This document shows, piece by piece, positions 47,355 to 58,900 of a DNA stretch of 64,000 nt (the stretch's first letter is position 1; every line of letters begins with the position of its first letter). The stretch lies in contig NC_045138.2 of NCBI RefSeq assembly GCF_008831285.2, positions 23,965,934 through 24,029,933 of the forward strand. Reading direction: 5' to 3'. Position numbers and translations under genes: made by a program. The notes beneath the pieces were generated by a model. The model saw only the letters and a list, made by a program, of their open reading frames with translations, did no database searches and was not told where the DNA came from. Origin of the DNA: Nymphaea colorata. Lineage: Eukaryota; Streptophyta; Magnoliopsida; Nymphaeales; Nymphaeaceae.

Positions 47355-49800
47355 TTTCAATCAGCATTTTGTTTGTCGATGGACTCTTTGACTCTTAGGT
47401 TTTACTTGCGTCCTTAATTTCTCAGGACACAAAATACGAGAGGAAATTGGAGGAAATGAGCAAAATGTGAAGCAGGAATACGTCCCGTCTGGAAACAAAA
47501 GTGGTTGTATACACCCCTGTGCACCCCAGTGCATAATTTGAAGGAGAATGCTTTTGCTAATACAAAGAAGGGAACACCGAAAAAGTAAAAAGATTCCTTT
47601 TTCAATTTACATATAAAGTTTTAAAATCTTCATTTGAAAATTTTGAAAAATAATATTTTGACGTCTGTCAAAATTTTGAATTTGGCTGAAAAAGTCATGT
47701 TTCCGCCCTTCTCTACTTCCACCTTTTTCTTTTGGGTGCACATTTGCTGCTTGCACAGGGTGGTGCACGCAGCTCATTCTCCTCTAAGAAGGTAGGTAAC
47801 GTCTTCTTCCTGATGACATGTGTCTCTGTTGCCCGTCCGTGAAGCTACCTGTCATGCACATGGGTACTATGTCTTTTGTATGTCTCAAAATTCAATACTT
47901 CATATATTTTTTTTATACAAATACAAGCACCATCGTTACAGCCTATTTGTTTTAGTTTAGGTGGCGTCCGGAATATTCAACACTCTAAGTCTTGGAAGCA
48001 ATCATGGCTCTACGTTAACAACTAATTAGCAAAATCTGATTTTCTAAGAGCTGCTGCGCTCGATCACCGGCTCTCGATATGCCTCAGTCCAGTGATACAG
48101 TGATCAGCAGACAGAAAATATCACATGAATTGCAGAGAGCTAGTGGAGGTAATTCACCCGGGAGATTTGTAACCCAATTTCAGTGATAGAAATCGGGGAT
48201 GCACTGCCGTTTCACAGCTGAGCTAGAGCGACAGGTCTTCACCGTCAGTCAGTGAAGATGAGATCTCCCGTCAGGTGCCGTCGTTAATGCTCGAACAGGC
48301 GATGCTCAAGACAGAACTACAAGAATGATGTGTTTAGCATTTTCAGCTTACAAAACTTTGGATTTAAGGTTCAAATAATTATCATAACTTTTTCTTTGCT
48401 CGTATTTTTTTCTTGGGACAATAAGCATCTAATTTTATGGTTAGGTTGCTTAGAGAAAAAGTCAATAATATTAGACAACTAGGTAAAAGTTTTCTACAAA
48501 TATAAAATCGTATTTCTGTTTATGATGATCATTCGTTACCAATAGATGTTTGAACCATATACTTATATGATTAAAATTATAACTCCTTAAAGAGTGAAAT
48601 ATTCATGAAACTTTTGAGTCATTGGCTTTCAAATCCTTCAAAGGTAATGGGTACTATACGGAAATGAGTTGCGTCAGTGTTGACATTTACATTATATGGG
48701 TGTCATGTGAGGGATCGAGTTGTGTACCTTTGCATGCAGCAGCAAATATGGACTAAAAAAAAAGGGAGGTTGGGATATTTTAAAATTTTTCTTATAAAAG
48801 TATGCACATTTTCACACCTTTGTGCATGTACAGGAGTGATAGACCGATAAATTTTGGCTTGAGTCTGGGTCAAATTTTATTTTAAAAGAAAGAAAATGTT
48901 TACGACAGTCGATGGTGGCGAGAGAGAGAGAGAGAGAGAGAGAGGGCTGGTGTTGAAGGTCAGAGAGTCCACAAGTTGTTTCCATGCAAATTTAATTTTG
49001 AGTTTCTAATGTAAAAATTTGATGTTGTAAGAGTGGGCATATTTTTTGAATGAGTCAAAAGGCTTAGATTTGTTAGATTGTTTTTTCTCCAAGAAACATG
49101 CATGTTCTCACGCTTTGCATCTCATATTTGTTCCATGTTTTTGGTTTGTCAACAATGTGTCAATGTGACTATTATATTTGAGTTGCGAAATAATGTTTTC
49201 CTGATTATTACCGAAATACATGTGCAGTTGGTTTTTCAAGTTTAAAGATCGATTTTGTTTATTTTATTTTTATTATGCAATTGAGCTATGTTACGATGAG
49301 ATTTTTTAATTTCCACATGTAAGGTATTGTTAAGACGGGTGGATTTCACAAGAATTTTTATGTAAGCATGCATGAAAGATTATTAACGCGAGTTCTTTTT
49401 TTTGTATTGTTTTTTATTTATAGATTAGTTATTTTAATTTTTCTCTTTCAAAATTTTCACTAATTTTGTGCATATTATATACTTTAACATATCGATCCTG
49501 ACGTTTATGTTTCAATTCCTAGATGCTTACGCTCACCTCATGACAGGCTTAATGCTTCGCCTCACCACGTTGCATTTAAGAACATGCGATAAAGAAAATG
49601 CATCTAAACTCAAATCACTCGCAAGATTATATCAATAATTAAGGTTGGGCTACAAAAAATATTTTGATAATCTACTCTAATGAGTTTACTTTGCTGCCTG
49701 ACCTATTATATACATAATATGTGTATGTGGAGAGGGAGAGAGAGAGTTGATGTGGTTGTTTCTTGCTGCGGTAGAAAGAGCTCATGCTTCTGCATGCTGA
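47355..49800 (+). pseudogene. upstream partial copy of the AINTEGUMENTA-like gene (intron 5 to exon 7)
   Basis: Collinear with about 57,750-60,150 of the intact gene through intron 5, exon 6, intron 6 and the start of exon 7. The exon-6 copy starts at 47426 after CAG and reads YERKLEEMSKM, then loses frame (KQEYV follows in another frame). A ~280-bp insertion splits its 3' end. The exon-7 copy starts at 49775 after a TAG acceptor and reads KSSCF before diverging. Long intron-6 blocks match, for example TAGGTAAAAGTTTT and TTAGATTGTTTTTT. Its YExxLEEM and KSS residues are the family-typical ones, which the intact gene has changed. Confidence 0.88.
47505..47783. mobile_element. MITE-like insertion within the broken exon-6 copy
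   Basis: Comparison with intact exon 6 shows extra sequence between CGTCCCGTCT and CTAAGAAGGTAGG. The insert's ends are imperfectly inverted (ACACCCCTGTGCACC near the left; on the complement CACCACCCTGTGCA near the right). It has no coding content. Class is unknown; boundaries are approximate. Confidence 0.55.
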
Positions 49801-50486
49801 ATTTCACCTTCCAGGATCAAGCGAAAATTCTCAGGGCTCATAAGAAAAAAGCATTCATGAAATGGCACGACATGGACAATAACAAAAAAGCCTAGACATT
49901 GGTCAGTAGCCGCGACTTTTACTTGGCATGAACTGAAAAAAAGATAACTCTCTTGTAAAGTATGGTTACATAAAGTATAGTGAGACAACGAAAGTCTGCA
50001 GATTCATAGTCTTACCAGGAACTTCAAGAATGAAACATCCCCATCTTCAGGGCCAAATCCATGAAGATCAAAGATGCCCGGACTTTCTTCTTTCCCAGCG
50101 GCAATCTATTGAGGATCTTTCAATCAAAAGACACAAAGCTTTTCACTCTGCAAAGGATCATGCTTTCTATTAAAAAAAAAGGAAGAACAAGGTTATAACA
50201 GGCGACATAAAGAAAACAAGAAAATTCACAAGAAATTATTCAATGTAAATTCTACATTCAGTTAAATCCTATGTCACACAAACTCCTTAGAAAAGGGGCA
50301 GCACAGCATCGACACGATGTGGATGCAGGTGTGGACCTGGTTACGCCTCTGACACACACTCCAACCACACCTTCTCTTATTCATATTCAAAAATTTTACC
50401 ATTCTTTTTTTTTCTCTTTCCCCCTCTCTTTTTTTTTATGTATAGTAATGAAAGCAAAAAAGAAAGGACAAATCAAGCTAAGAAAC

Positions 50487-50520
<34 letters not shown>

Positions 50521-52540
50521 CTTGGCTGCAGCTAACATCAAAATTTTTTGCACCCACACCCGGCACTCAAGTGACATAGGTTAAATATGCGCAGCTAAGA
50601 AAGAAAAAAACCTAAAAGAAACTCTGAGATACCAGAGAATATGAAGCAGAAAACCATGGGACCTGTTACAACCAATTCCTTGTATCTTATTTTCTAAGTT
50701 GGGCATGTCTGCAAACACTTAACAAAGTGGAAGTTCCCCAATATTTCAAGAATGGACATTAAATCTAATAAGCTTTTTCAAGTGATCCGAAACTTGAAGA
50801 AGTGATAGTGGATACCATGAACTTCCATGCTAGTTGAGAATATATATGCATGTCTGCCCACATGAGCATGATATCGTGTTGCTTTCTTTTACAGGGATGG
50901 GATGGTCAAACCTTTTCAAGCGACTGATGTGAAATTAAAGATTAGCAATTATATAGCATCAGGAAAAAAGCAGAGAGTTTTGATCCCTCGTAGAGCATAA
51001 GTCAATGACAATTTGTTTTTTAGCATAAATCCATGCATATGTTGTCTGTCATGATACAAGTTCCAGAAGAACCGTATCCTCAAAAAGGCTGGTTTAAAGC
51101 ACCACTAATAATTTGCCGAGTTCCAGGTCAGTCAAGTGGGCTTGCTGACTTGCATTATGTGTGAGTTAATTAAGTGGCAATTTGTGAGAGACAACTGAGT
51201 TAAGGATTGGTTCAGGATTTACGGTACACCTTTCAACTCGAGTGTTGCACATGCTATCATTTACATAAGAGTATCACTCATTAGAATCAAATTGACTCTA
51301 GACTCCAAACAACTTGCTGACCTTACCAATTATGATGGGGCCCTCTGAACTGTCAGTTAATTAAGTTACCAGCCTCCTTTTATTGTTTAAAAAAATGCTT
51401 ACTCTATACACCATATGATACGGGCTAGTTCCCTCGGTCATGTCCACGCTAGCTTGGATGACTAAGACCAGTGTTAGGCACTCCTATCAGATAGAATCCA
51501 AAAGTTAAAGTTCTGCTTCTGATACCCAAGCCTGTCCAAGCGATCGTGCTCAATCAACACTCCTTTAAAATTCTACAGCATCCACTTGACTATATTGAAT
51601 TGTGAAGTTCGTTAAATCTACGCACATCCTTTCATGAACTGCAATAGATGCCACTAAAATTTCTCACATTCTAACAAACAAGGCGAAGAGTGGGTTGTTT
51701 GATCGACAGAAACTAATTTCAAGCACAACTACATCTCTTTTAATTGCTATCTAAAGTTAAATTGTCTAAATGATGAAGGTTTTAATAAGAAAACTCAGTG
51801 AATGAAAAACCCCAGCCTTCCGTTTAACATTAGCCATGATCATGCACCAACGCTTTTTAGTGGGAGCAGGTTAGCCAACTCACTTTGGCAGTCCGAGTTG
51901 ATATAGAAGGATGGCATGCAAGCGGCGCAGCGGCGGAGCAAAAAATTTTGGTTGGAGAAGCATTAATGGAACACTTCCATGCTTAGAGAGGCACCAGCAT
52001 ATATAAATAGTCAAATAATTGAATGCAGCAATGTAAAAATAAATGTACGTTGTAGGGTTCGTGTGGGCAATTGCCCACACACAGAGAGAGAGACTAAGTG
52101 CATACAGAAACGGCATACATAGACAGAGGCAGCCTAAGTGCATACAGAAACGGTAACGTCCTAGACGGGTGATTTCTAGGAAAAAGCTACACTGCAGACA
52201 CTCCGACTCTCTCCCTCTTCTCTCTCTCTCTCACGCTCTCGCTTTTCCTCCATTGCGGAAAACATGAACCGGGAAAATCAGTGGAAAGATATAAAAAGCA
52301 CCCACATTCTAGAGATAAAAGACAACAAATCTGTACTTCGTTTTTTCTTTTAAATTTTGACACCTTTTTTCTTCTTTTGGAGATAAAATTTCTGAAGTTT
52401 GACAGCAAGAAGCGGCAGGAAAACGAAAGTGTGGAGAAGAAGCATGTACGTGGAAAAATCATACGGAAAACGAAGGAAGAAGAGGGAAAGATAAAACGCA
52501 GATGCAGCGGAGGAGGAGAGAGGTAAGGGATGGAGTTACA
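49801..52540. other. mostly featureless; one possible unassigned exon
   Basis: On the minus strand 50016-50105 is an exon-like block of 30 codons between TAG and GTAAGA (SPGIFDLHGFGPEDGDVSFL), family unknown. A (TA)n tract is at 50,489-50,517. A 20-bp direct repeat CTAAGTGCATACAGAAACGG occurs at about 52,095 and 52,133. CAGCGGCGGAGC at 51,919 resembles a hAT terminus, but no partner end was found. Confidence 0.35.
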
Positions 52541-52544
52541 CACT

Positions 52545-52760
52545 CGGCCTTCCCACCCTGGAGGCCGGAATTGGCACGCGGCGTGACGCGCTGGGTGCTG
52601 AGAGAGGTAGCCAGATCTCTGAACCTCGAAGAAGAGGATATTGCTCTTGCTCAGGGCCTGTCCGTAGTCATGCCCATGCACCCGCGCGGCAACGCCACCA
52701 CCAAGAAATGCAAGAAACAGACAGCCATTAGTATCCCCTCCAAACTTCTTCCCTCTCTCT
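52545..52760 (-). pseudogene. GH9 endo-beta-1,4-glucanase N-terminal fragment, frameshifted
   Basis: Glycosyl hydrolase family 9 enzymes cut cell-wall beta-1,4-glucans. On the minus strand a secretion-signal-like start (MAVCFLHFLVVALPRG) is followed, after a frameshift, by HDYGQALSKSNILFFEVQRS, the conserved N-terminus of the GH9 catalytic domain. After a second frameshift comes TQRVTPRANSGLQGGKA. Two frameshifts and the lack of the rest of the enzyme make it a fragment. The plus-strand ORF over the same bases (52,502-52,843) is a shadow of it. Confidence 0.72.
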
Positions 52761-52839
52761 GCAACTCACTCTTCTTCACTACAAAGCCCCTAAGGAAAAG
52801 AAAAAGAACTAACGAAGGAGAAGAAGAGGAGGAAACCAC

Positions 52840-53193
52840 TTAAGAAGTTCACCAATGTCGATTTCCCTCGAGGGTAGTGGCCGAATGGGAGGAGCTGAAC
52901 ATCTCTGTATATGGAGAAGAGGAAAGAGATCTGTGTAACAAGTTGGGAGAGAAAAAGCCATAACCCGCTTTGATCTGAAAGGGCACGTCCATTAACGGGA
53001 GTTCTTATTTCGTATATAACCGAAAACGAAAGGACACGTCCTTTAACGAAAAACCAGCGACCGAGTTATTGTTTCGAATATAACGGAAAATGAGAACGAG
53101 GAAAAGGTTTCGACTTGTTTGTTTATGGAGGAGTTGTAGATGGACTGCCGGAGACAAGTGTTACAGTCCAGGTAACACCTCCAATCTCCCTAG

Positions 53194-53262
<69 letters not shown>

Positions 53263-54300
53263 CAGGCCAAAATCAACCCAGAACTTCCACCGGCGGGACA
53301 CGGCGGAGGTCGCTCATCGGAAATTGCCAGCGGTGAGTTATTTGCATCTTCCCGTCGAGGCAAGGAAAAAGACGAACTGAGTTTTTTCCGCTATGCAAAA
53401 AGAAAGTCGCCCTGCAAACGTTTTCACTCGATACGCACCCATGGTTACCCCCCATTAATCCAAAAAACTTTTTTCTGAACATCTACTATATCCCAAACCT
53501 CTTGGAAAAATTTAATCAAAAGTACTTCTTTTGTGGTGTCTGAAGAACGATCAAGTAAAACGATGAAAATATGAATGATTTCAAAAGGAAACCTATATAT
53601 CCACAATCTACATCGATGGAGGACCATTTTCTCTCTCTGGCCTTCTTTCCAGCACTTGAAACCTGTTCCTCCCAGAATAGAACTGAGACTGAATCCTCCT
53701 CCCTTAGTAGAAGGGTTTCTATATCTGGACGAAGACCGTTCTCGGATAGAATCTGCTTCCCTTCCCCTTTCTGAGGGTTAAGCTATCTTCCCTCCAACTT
53801 TGGCTTCATTTGCTACATGAATATTTTCATTTCTCATGTTGATATACACACATTTGTCCTGATCTGTCTGTATTTGAAATTCCCACACAAAGTTAGCTGA
53901 TGCCCACGTATGAAAGTGTTCAAAATTTCAATTTAGATGTTGATACCCTTTGGATGGTCTTCGGGAGACAGCCATTACGATATTTCACTACCTTCAATAC
54001 ACACACATATATATATCTATTCAAATATATATTGAAGAAGCATGGTAGTGAAATATTGCAATGGCTGTTCGAAGATTGTAGTAAGATTTGCTTCAGATTC
54101 TTTCTTGTAATACGCCTGTGCTTAAGCAGCAAAGGGAATCCAAAAATAATCTCTCTAAATCTCTTCTCTCTCTCTCCATGTGGGTGCGTGTGGGTGCATG
54201 CGTGTGTGAGAGAGAGGGTGTAAATCAACAATTTTACATTTTTTCTCTTCATTGCCATAAGGATCTCGTGGTCTCTTTCCAAGAGTGCTCTAACTCAAAG
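52840..54300. other. no gene recognised; AINTEGUMENTA-like gene 5' flank
   Basis: Contains the (GA)n tract at 53,197-53,259 and AT-rich sequence. TTCGTATATAACCGAAAA and TTCGAATATAACGGAAAA recur at 53,010 and 53,074, each next to a GGACACGTCC-like box. The last few hundred bases would be upstream promoter of the AP2 gene. A sequence around 53,955 (TTCGGGAGACAGCCATT) recurs inverted near 54,060 (AATGGCTGTTCGAAGA). Confidence 0.4.
53197..53259. repeat. (GA)n microsatellite
   Basis: Uninterrupted GA run of about 31 repeats. Confidence 0.95.
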
Positions 54301-54315
54301 CCTTCACTCAGTTTC

Positions 54316-54324
54316 CATATATAC
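54316..54324 (+). promoter_or_regulatory. probable TATA box of the AINTEGUMENTA-like gene
   Basis: CATATATAC lies 96 bp upstream of the start codon. A 5' UTR beginning about 30 bp downstream would be short and rich in C and A (CACCACCACCATC), as is common. Position and sequence only; no transcript evidence. Confidence 0.5.
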
Positions 54325-54419
54325 AGCGTGAGCCAGCAAGGAGGAGTCTAGCCCTTTATTGGCATTCCTCCTCCCTCACCAGTCACCACCACCATCATCG
54401 TCTGCTTTCACCAACCACA

Positions 54420-54708
54420 ATGGACTACGGGCTTTACAGCAGCAGCAGCAACAGCATCGGCAGCGGCAGCGGCGACGGCAGCAGCCTGTTTGAATTTTCC
54501 GACGGCCCAGTCAACTATCCCTTCTCCCCACAGCCTTTCCTTAACCCAAAGCAGCCGGAGGAAAACGGCTACTTAGGGTTTCAGGTGAATGGTGACTGCA
54601 GCGCTGCATGGACTTACCCTCCTCAAGATATCATGCAACAGAACCCTTCTGTGATCGACCAATCTTCCGTCACAGATCAAGGTTTGTATCCTAAAACATG
54701 TAACACGG

Positions 54709-54770
<62 letters not shown>

Positions 54771-55931
54771 TCTCCTTCCTTTTTGTCATTCTGTCTCATA
54801 TCATCATTTAGATTCACCTTCTTCGCAATACATGTAATTCTAAGATCGAAGACGCTTGCAGATTGGTACGTTGAGGATTTGCAGCCATTTGCAAACCCTA
54901 ATGGCGCCACCGATATCATGGATATAACCAATCAATTTTCGACTGAAAATCCATCGTTGGAGGACTTCTTCAGCAGTGGGAACACGCTGGGAAGCGCCAT
55001 CGAATATCACAATGAATATTTTGGATTGGTTCCTCCTCCTATTTCCAGTCTTCCGGTTGCAGACACCCATAAAACGCCTGATCTTCAGTCGCTGACTTTG
55101 TCCGGCCGTCCGGAAAATCCTTCGGCAGTGGTGACGAAGGTCAAAGATCCCACTCCAATTACTTCGTCCGGTGAGGGGGCGGCATCAGGGAAGACCATCA
55201 ACATCTTCGGCCCGAGAACTTCCATTTATCGAGGAGTGACTAAGTATGTATGATCTATCCATCCCTTGAGGAACTTAGTTAGAAATCACAAGATTTGGAC
55301 GAAGTGATTGAATTCCTTTCCTTCACTTGGTGCTTTTTTTTGAATTATAGGACTGTTATTTAGAGATAAATTGAGCGAGCAGGACTTATGTTCCTCTTTG
55401 TGAGCGATTGATGCAGGCATAAATGGACAGGGAGGTATGAAGCACATCTTTGGGACAACACTTGCAGGAGGGAGGGTCACACGAGGAAAGGGAAGCAAGG
55501 TTGCCCTTCTTTTGTTATTTTCGTCGTCCAAGCCTTGAGTTTTTTTTCTTGTTAGGATTGATTTCTTTTCTTACGGTTCATACGGCTGACTATGTGCCTT
55601 GTTTTTTTGTTTTTTTCCACCTGTGTGCATGTGGCGGAATTTGGTGTCTGACCTCCTTCTGGCTTGCAGTTTACTTAGGTGAGTGAAGGTGGTGGATTAT
55701 TTGAAGTTAACGGAGCCTCCTCTTGTGCAGGAATTTCTCTAATTCATCTGAAAATTGTTTCAAAAGAAGCATATGTACAGTTCCTGATTAACCTAACCCG
55801 GGAGATTGTTTCAAAAGAAGCATATGTACAGTTCCTGATTAACCTAACCCGGGAGCCTACTCCTGTCAGGCATAATATGTGTGTGTGCATACGAGCATGT
55901 CAGGCATAATATGTGTGTGTGCATACGAGCA

Positions 55932-55974
<43 letters not shown>

Positions 55975-58900
55975 CAGAGAGAGAGAGAACATTAAGCTGG
56001 TAGAAGAAGAGTTGAAGTATCACCTCTCTTTTCTTCACACTCAGTGTTCAAATCAAGGCAACTTTAAGACCTGGGTAGATTTATGATACATCCATCCACT
56101 GTCACACTTGTCACCCTTTACAGTATAAGAAAGAAAGAGGGGAAGACAGAGAAAGAGGGAACATTAAGCCCGAAGGAAGAAGAGAGAGAGAGAGAAGTTG
56201 CTTGAAAAATGGTTGAAATGCTCCCTCTTGTCTCTCCACCTTCCAAGTTGAGGATTGCTTCAAGACCCACATGAACCTATTGTACACTTGTCAAATAAAT
56301 TATCACACTTGCCGTCCTTTATAAAGAGAGAGAGAGAGAGAGCATTAAGATGCGTGAAGAAGGGTTGAGGTGTCCTCTCTCTTTCCTCTATCCTCAGGGT
56401 TTAGAACTGTCTCAAGACCTACTTGGACTCATGGTACATCTATCAAATAGAGTGTTAAACTTGCCACCCTTTATAGCACAAGGAAAAGAGAGAGAGACAG
56501 AGAGAAGCTATGTCAGGATATAAAGGTTCCCTCGTATTCTTGAAAGTCATTCTAATTTTTGAAATTCGTCCCAATTTTTAAGTTCATAGCTGCTTATTGT
56601 TTCAATCATATTCTTACATTTTTGAAATTCATTGTTTAAATTCATATTCATGAAATTCATTCCTATTCTTAAACATAGCTGCTTATCATTTCAATCAAGA
56701 AAGAATGTACAAATAAATTTATCACTATTCATAAGGAGTCAGCAATTTACGTCATTATAATACAATACAGTACGTAAACTCTTCCATAGACGTAAAAACA
56801 CAAACGAGCACAAATTTTTAAATGAAAACCCATATTTCTTATTTCAAAAACATGACTTACCATGAAGCTATCAGCTACTCGTGCACCCACCGCCATAGTT
56901 TCAATGTGATTTTCCCGGCCTAAAGAGAACATAGACGAGAGGCAGAGCCACATATGGATTGGTGTGAGCCCTTCAATGTTTTTTTTTTTAATTTCTATAT
57001 TAATATTTTCAAATATTTGTAAGGTTATATACATAGTGTCCTTTTAAATATAAAAATATGTGAACGAGTGCCCTTCCAAAAATTATTTTTTTGCTCCTTA
57101 ACTGACATGGACGTATTGATATTGCAGCTTTTAGCAAACATTGGGCTGCAAGTTTTGTAAATCATTCTTTGCTTTTGTTTTCTGATTTCACCGCGCCTAG
57201 TGACTATCATGAATCCATTTTAATGTAAGCAAAAATCAGGGGGACGTGACGTACCGGTCGACGGGAAATGAAACGTCGCTCTAAAACATGGTCACTTAAG
57301 CTTTCACTGACTTATCGTGCAACGTCCCCTCTCACCGCCGACTACCCACCAAAAAATTCAAAAAAAAAAAAATCAAAGGCTGGGATAAAAGATAGATGTT
57401 AAGCAGAAGCATTGTTCTCTTGGAATAGATTGTTCCTACTCTTTCCGCTGTTCTTCTGTTCTGAAATTCTTGAATTAAGAAAAAAAGATCAAGGCTTGAG
57501 TAAAAGATAGACGTTAAGTAGAAGCATTCTTCTCTTGGTAGTTGGTACAGATTGTTCTTATTCTTTCGGCTGTTCTTCTGTTCTGAAATTCTTGAGTTAA
57601 AAAAAAAAATGTGCAGGCGGTTATGACAAGGAAGAAAAAGCAGCGAGGGCTTATGATTTGGCTGCTCTGAAGTACTGGGGGACAGATACGGTTACAAACT
57701 TTCCTGTAATATGCCCGTTTCTCCTTCTTGTTCACAGCCTTTTCTCGTTAACTGATCAGCACTTTGTTTTAGTTTGCACTATTCGATTCTTAGGCGTTTG
57801 CGTCTTTAATTTTTCCAGGCCGCAACCTACGTGAGTGAACTGAAGGAAATGAGGAACATGTCCAAGCAGGAGTACATCGCCTCCCTGAGAAGGTAGGTGG
57901 CGAGCTTCTCCCGGCCACCCTTGTTGTACTATCTTTTCCACACACACACACACATATATAGACCAAATCCGTTATTTTTTTGGTAAAAAAATTAAATGAA
58001 ATACAAACATCTTATATTTTTAAAAACTATTTTCATTTAAAACATGTTTTTGTTCAAGCTGTTTTTATATGAAAAAGGTGGTTTTTTCATTATCAACATG
58101 TTGATGTTATGAGAACCATTCATTTTGCTTATTATGAAAACACTATTAAAATAAAAAAGTGGCCGACTTAATATATGTTTTGTTTCAACTTATTCTTAAA
58201 GTCATGTTGGCCAAGTTAGTTTGCAAAAAAAAGCACCTTAAAAATCACATTTAAATTATCTGATTTTTTGTCCCTGTCCTAAAGGTCAGGTTTCTACCAA
58301 TTTCCTTACATATATATAACAGTGACTACATATGAAAAAGCAGTCTAGTTTATGTTTGGGCGGCATGTAGAATATTCAACACCATACGAAAAACAATCGC
58401 CACTATATGTTTGGAAAAGAAATAACCACGAAAATAGGATTTTATAAGAGCTGCAAGAATTTATGTGTTTACTAAAGCAGATTTAAGCTTCAAATAATTC
58501 TCATAACTTTTCTTTGTTCATATATTCGTTGGACACTATGCGTCTAACTACATGTTTAGGTTAATTTAGAGAAACAGAAAAAATACATGTCAGACCATTA
58601 GGTAAAAGTTTTGCACAAATATAAAATTGGTTGTTTATTTGGTTTCATTTGTTGCCAATAAAAATTTGAACGATACTTCTATAATTAAAATTATAGCTTC
58701 TTAAACATGACTGTGAACATTTTATACCAAAGGATCAACTTACCTGCCCCACACAAAAGCTTAGACATATGTAGGTGTAGTTGGTTGGCACGCACACACA
58801 TACACATATGTATGTGAGCCATCCTGATGGCTTACAACATGTTATATCAAGAAAAATTTTATTGATTTAGTGGATTATAGTTTATGTGATCAAATTGATC

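Noticed and set aside
51915-51960. CAGCGGCGGAGC, a possible hAT terminus
   Set aside because: No inverted partner or target duplication could be located nearby.
52502-52843. 113-codon plus-strand ORF
   Set aside because: Its antisense carries the GH9 N-terminal motifs, so the plus frame is a shadow.
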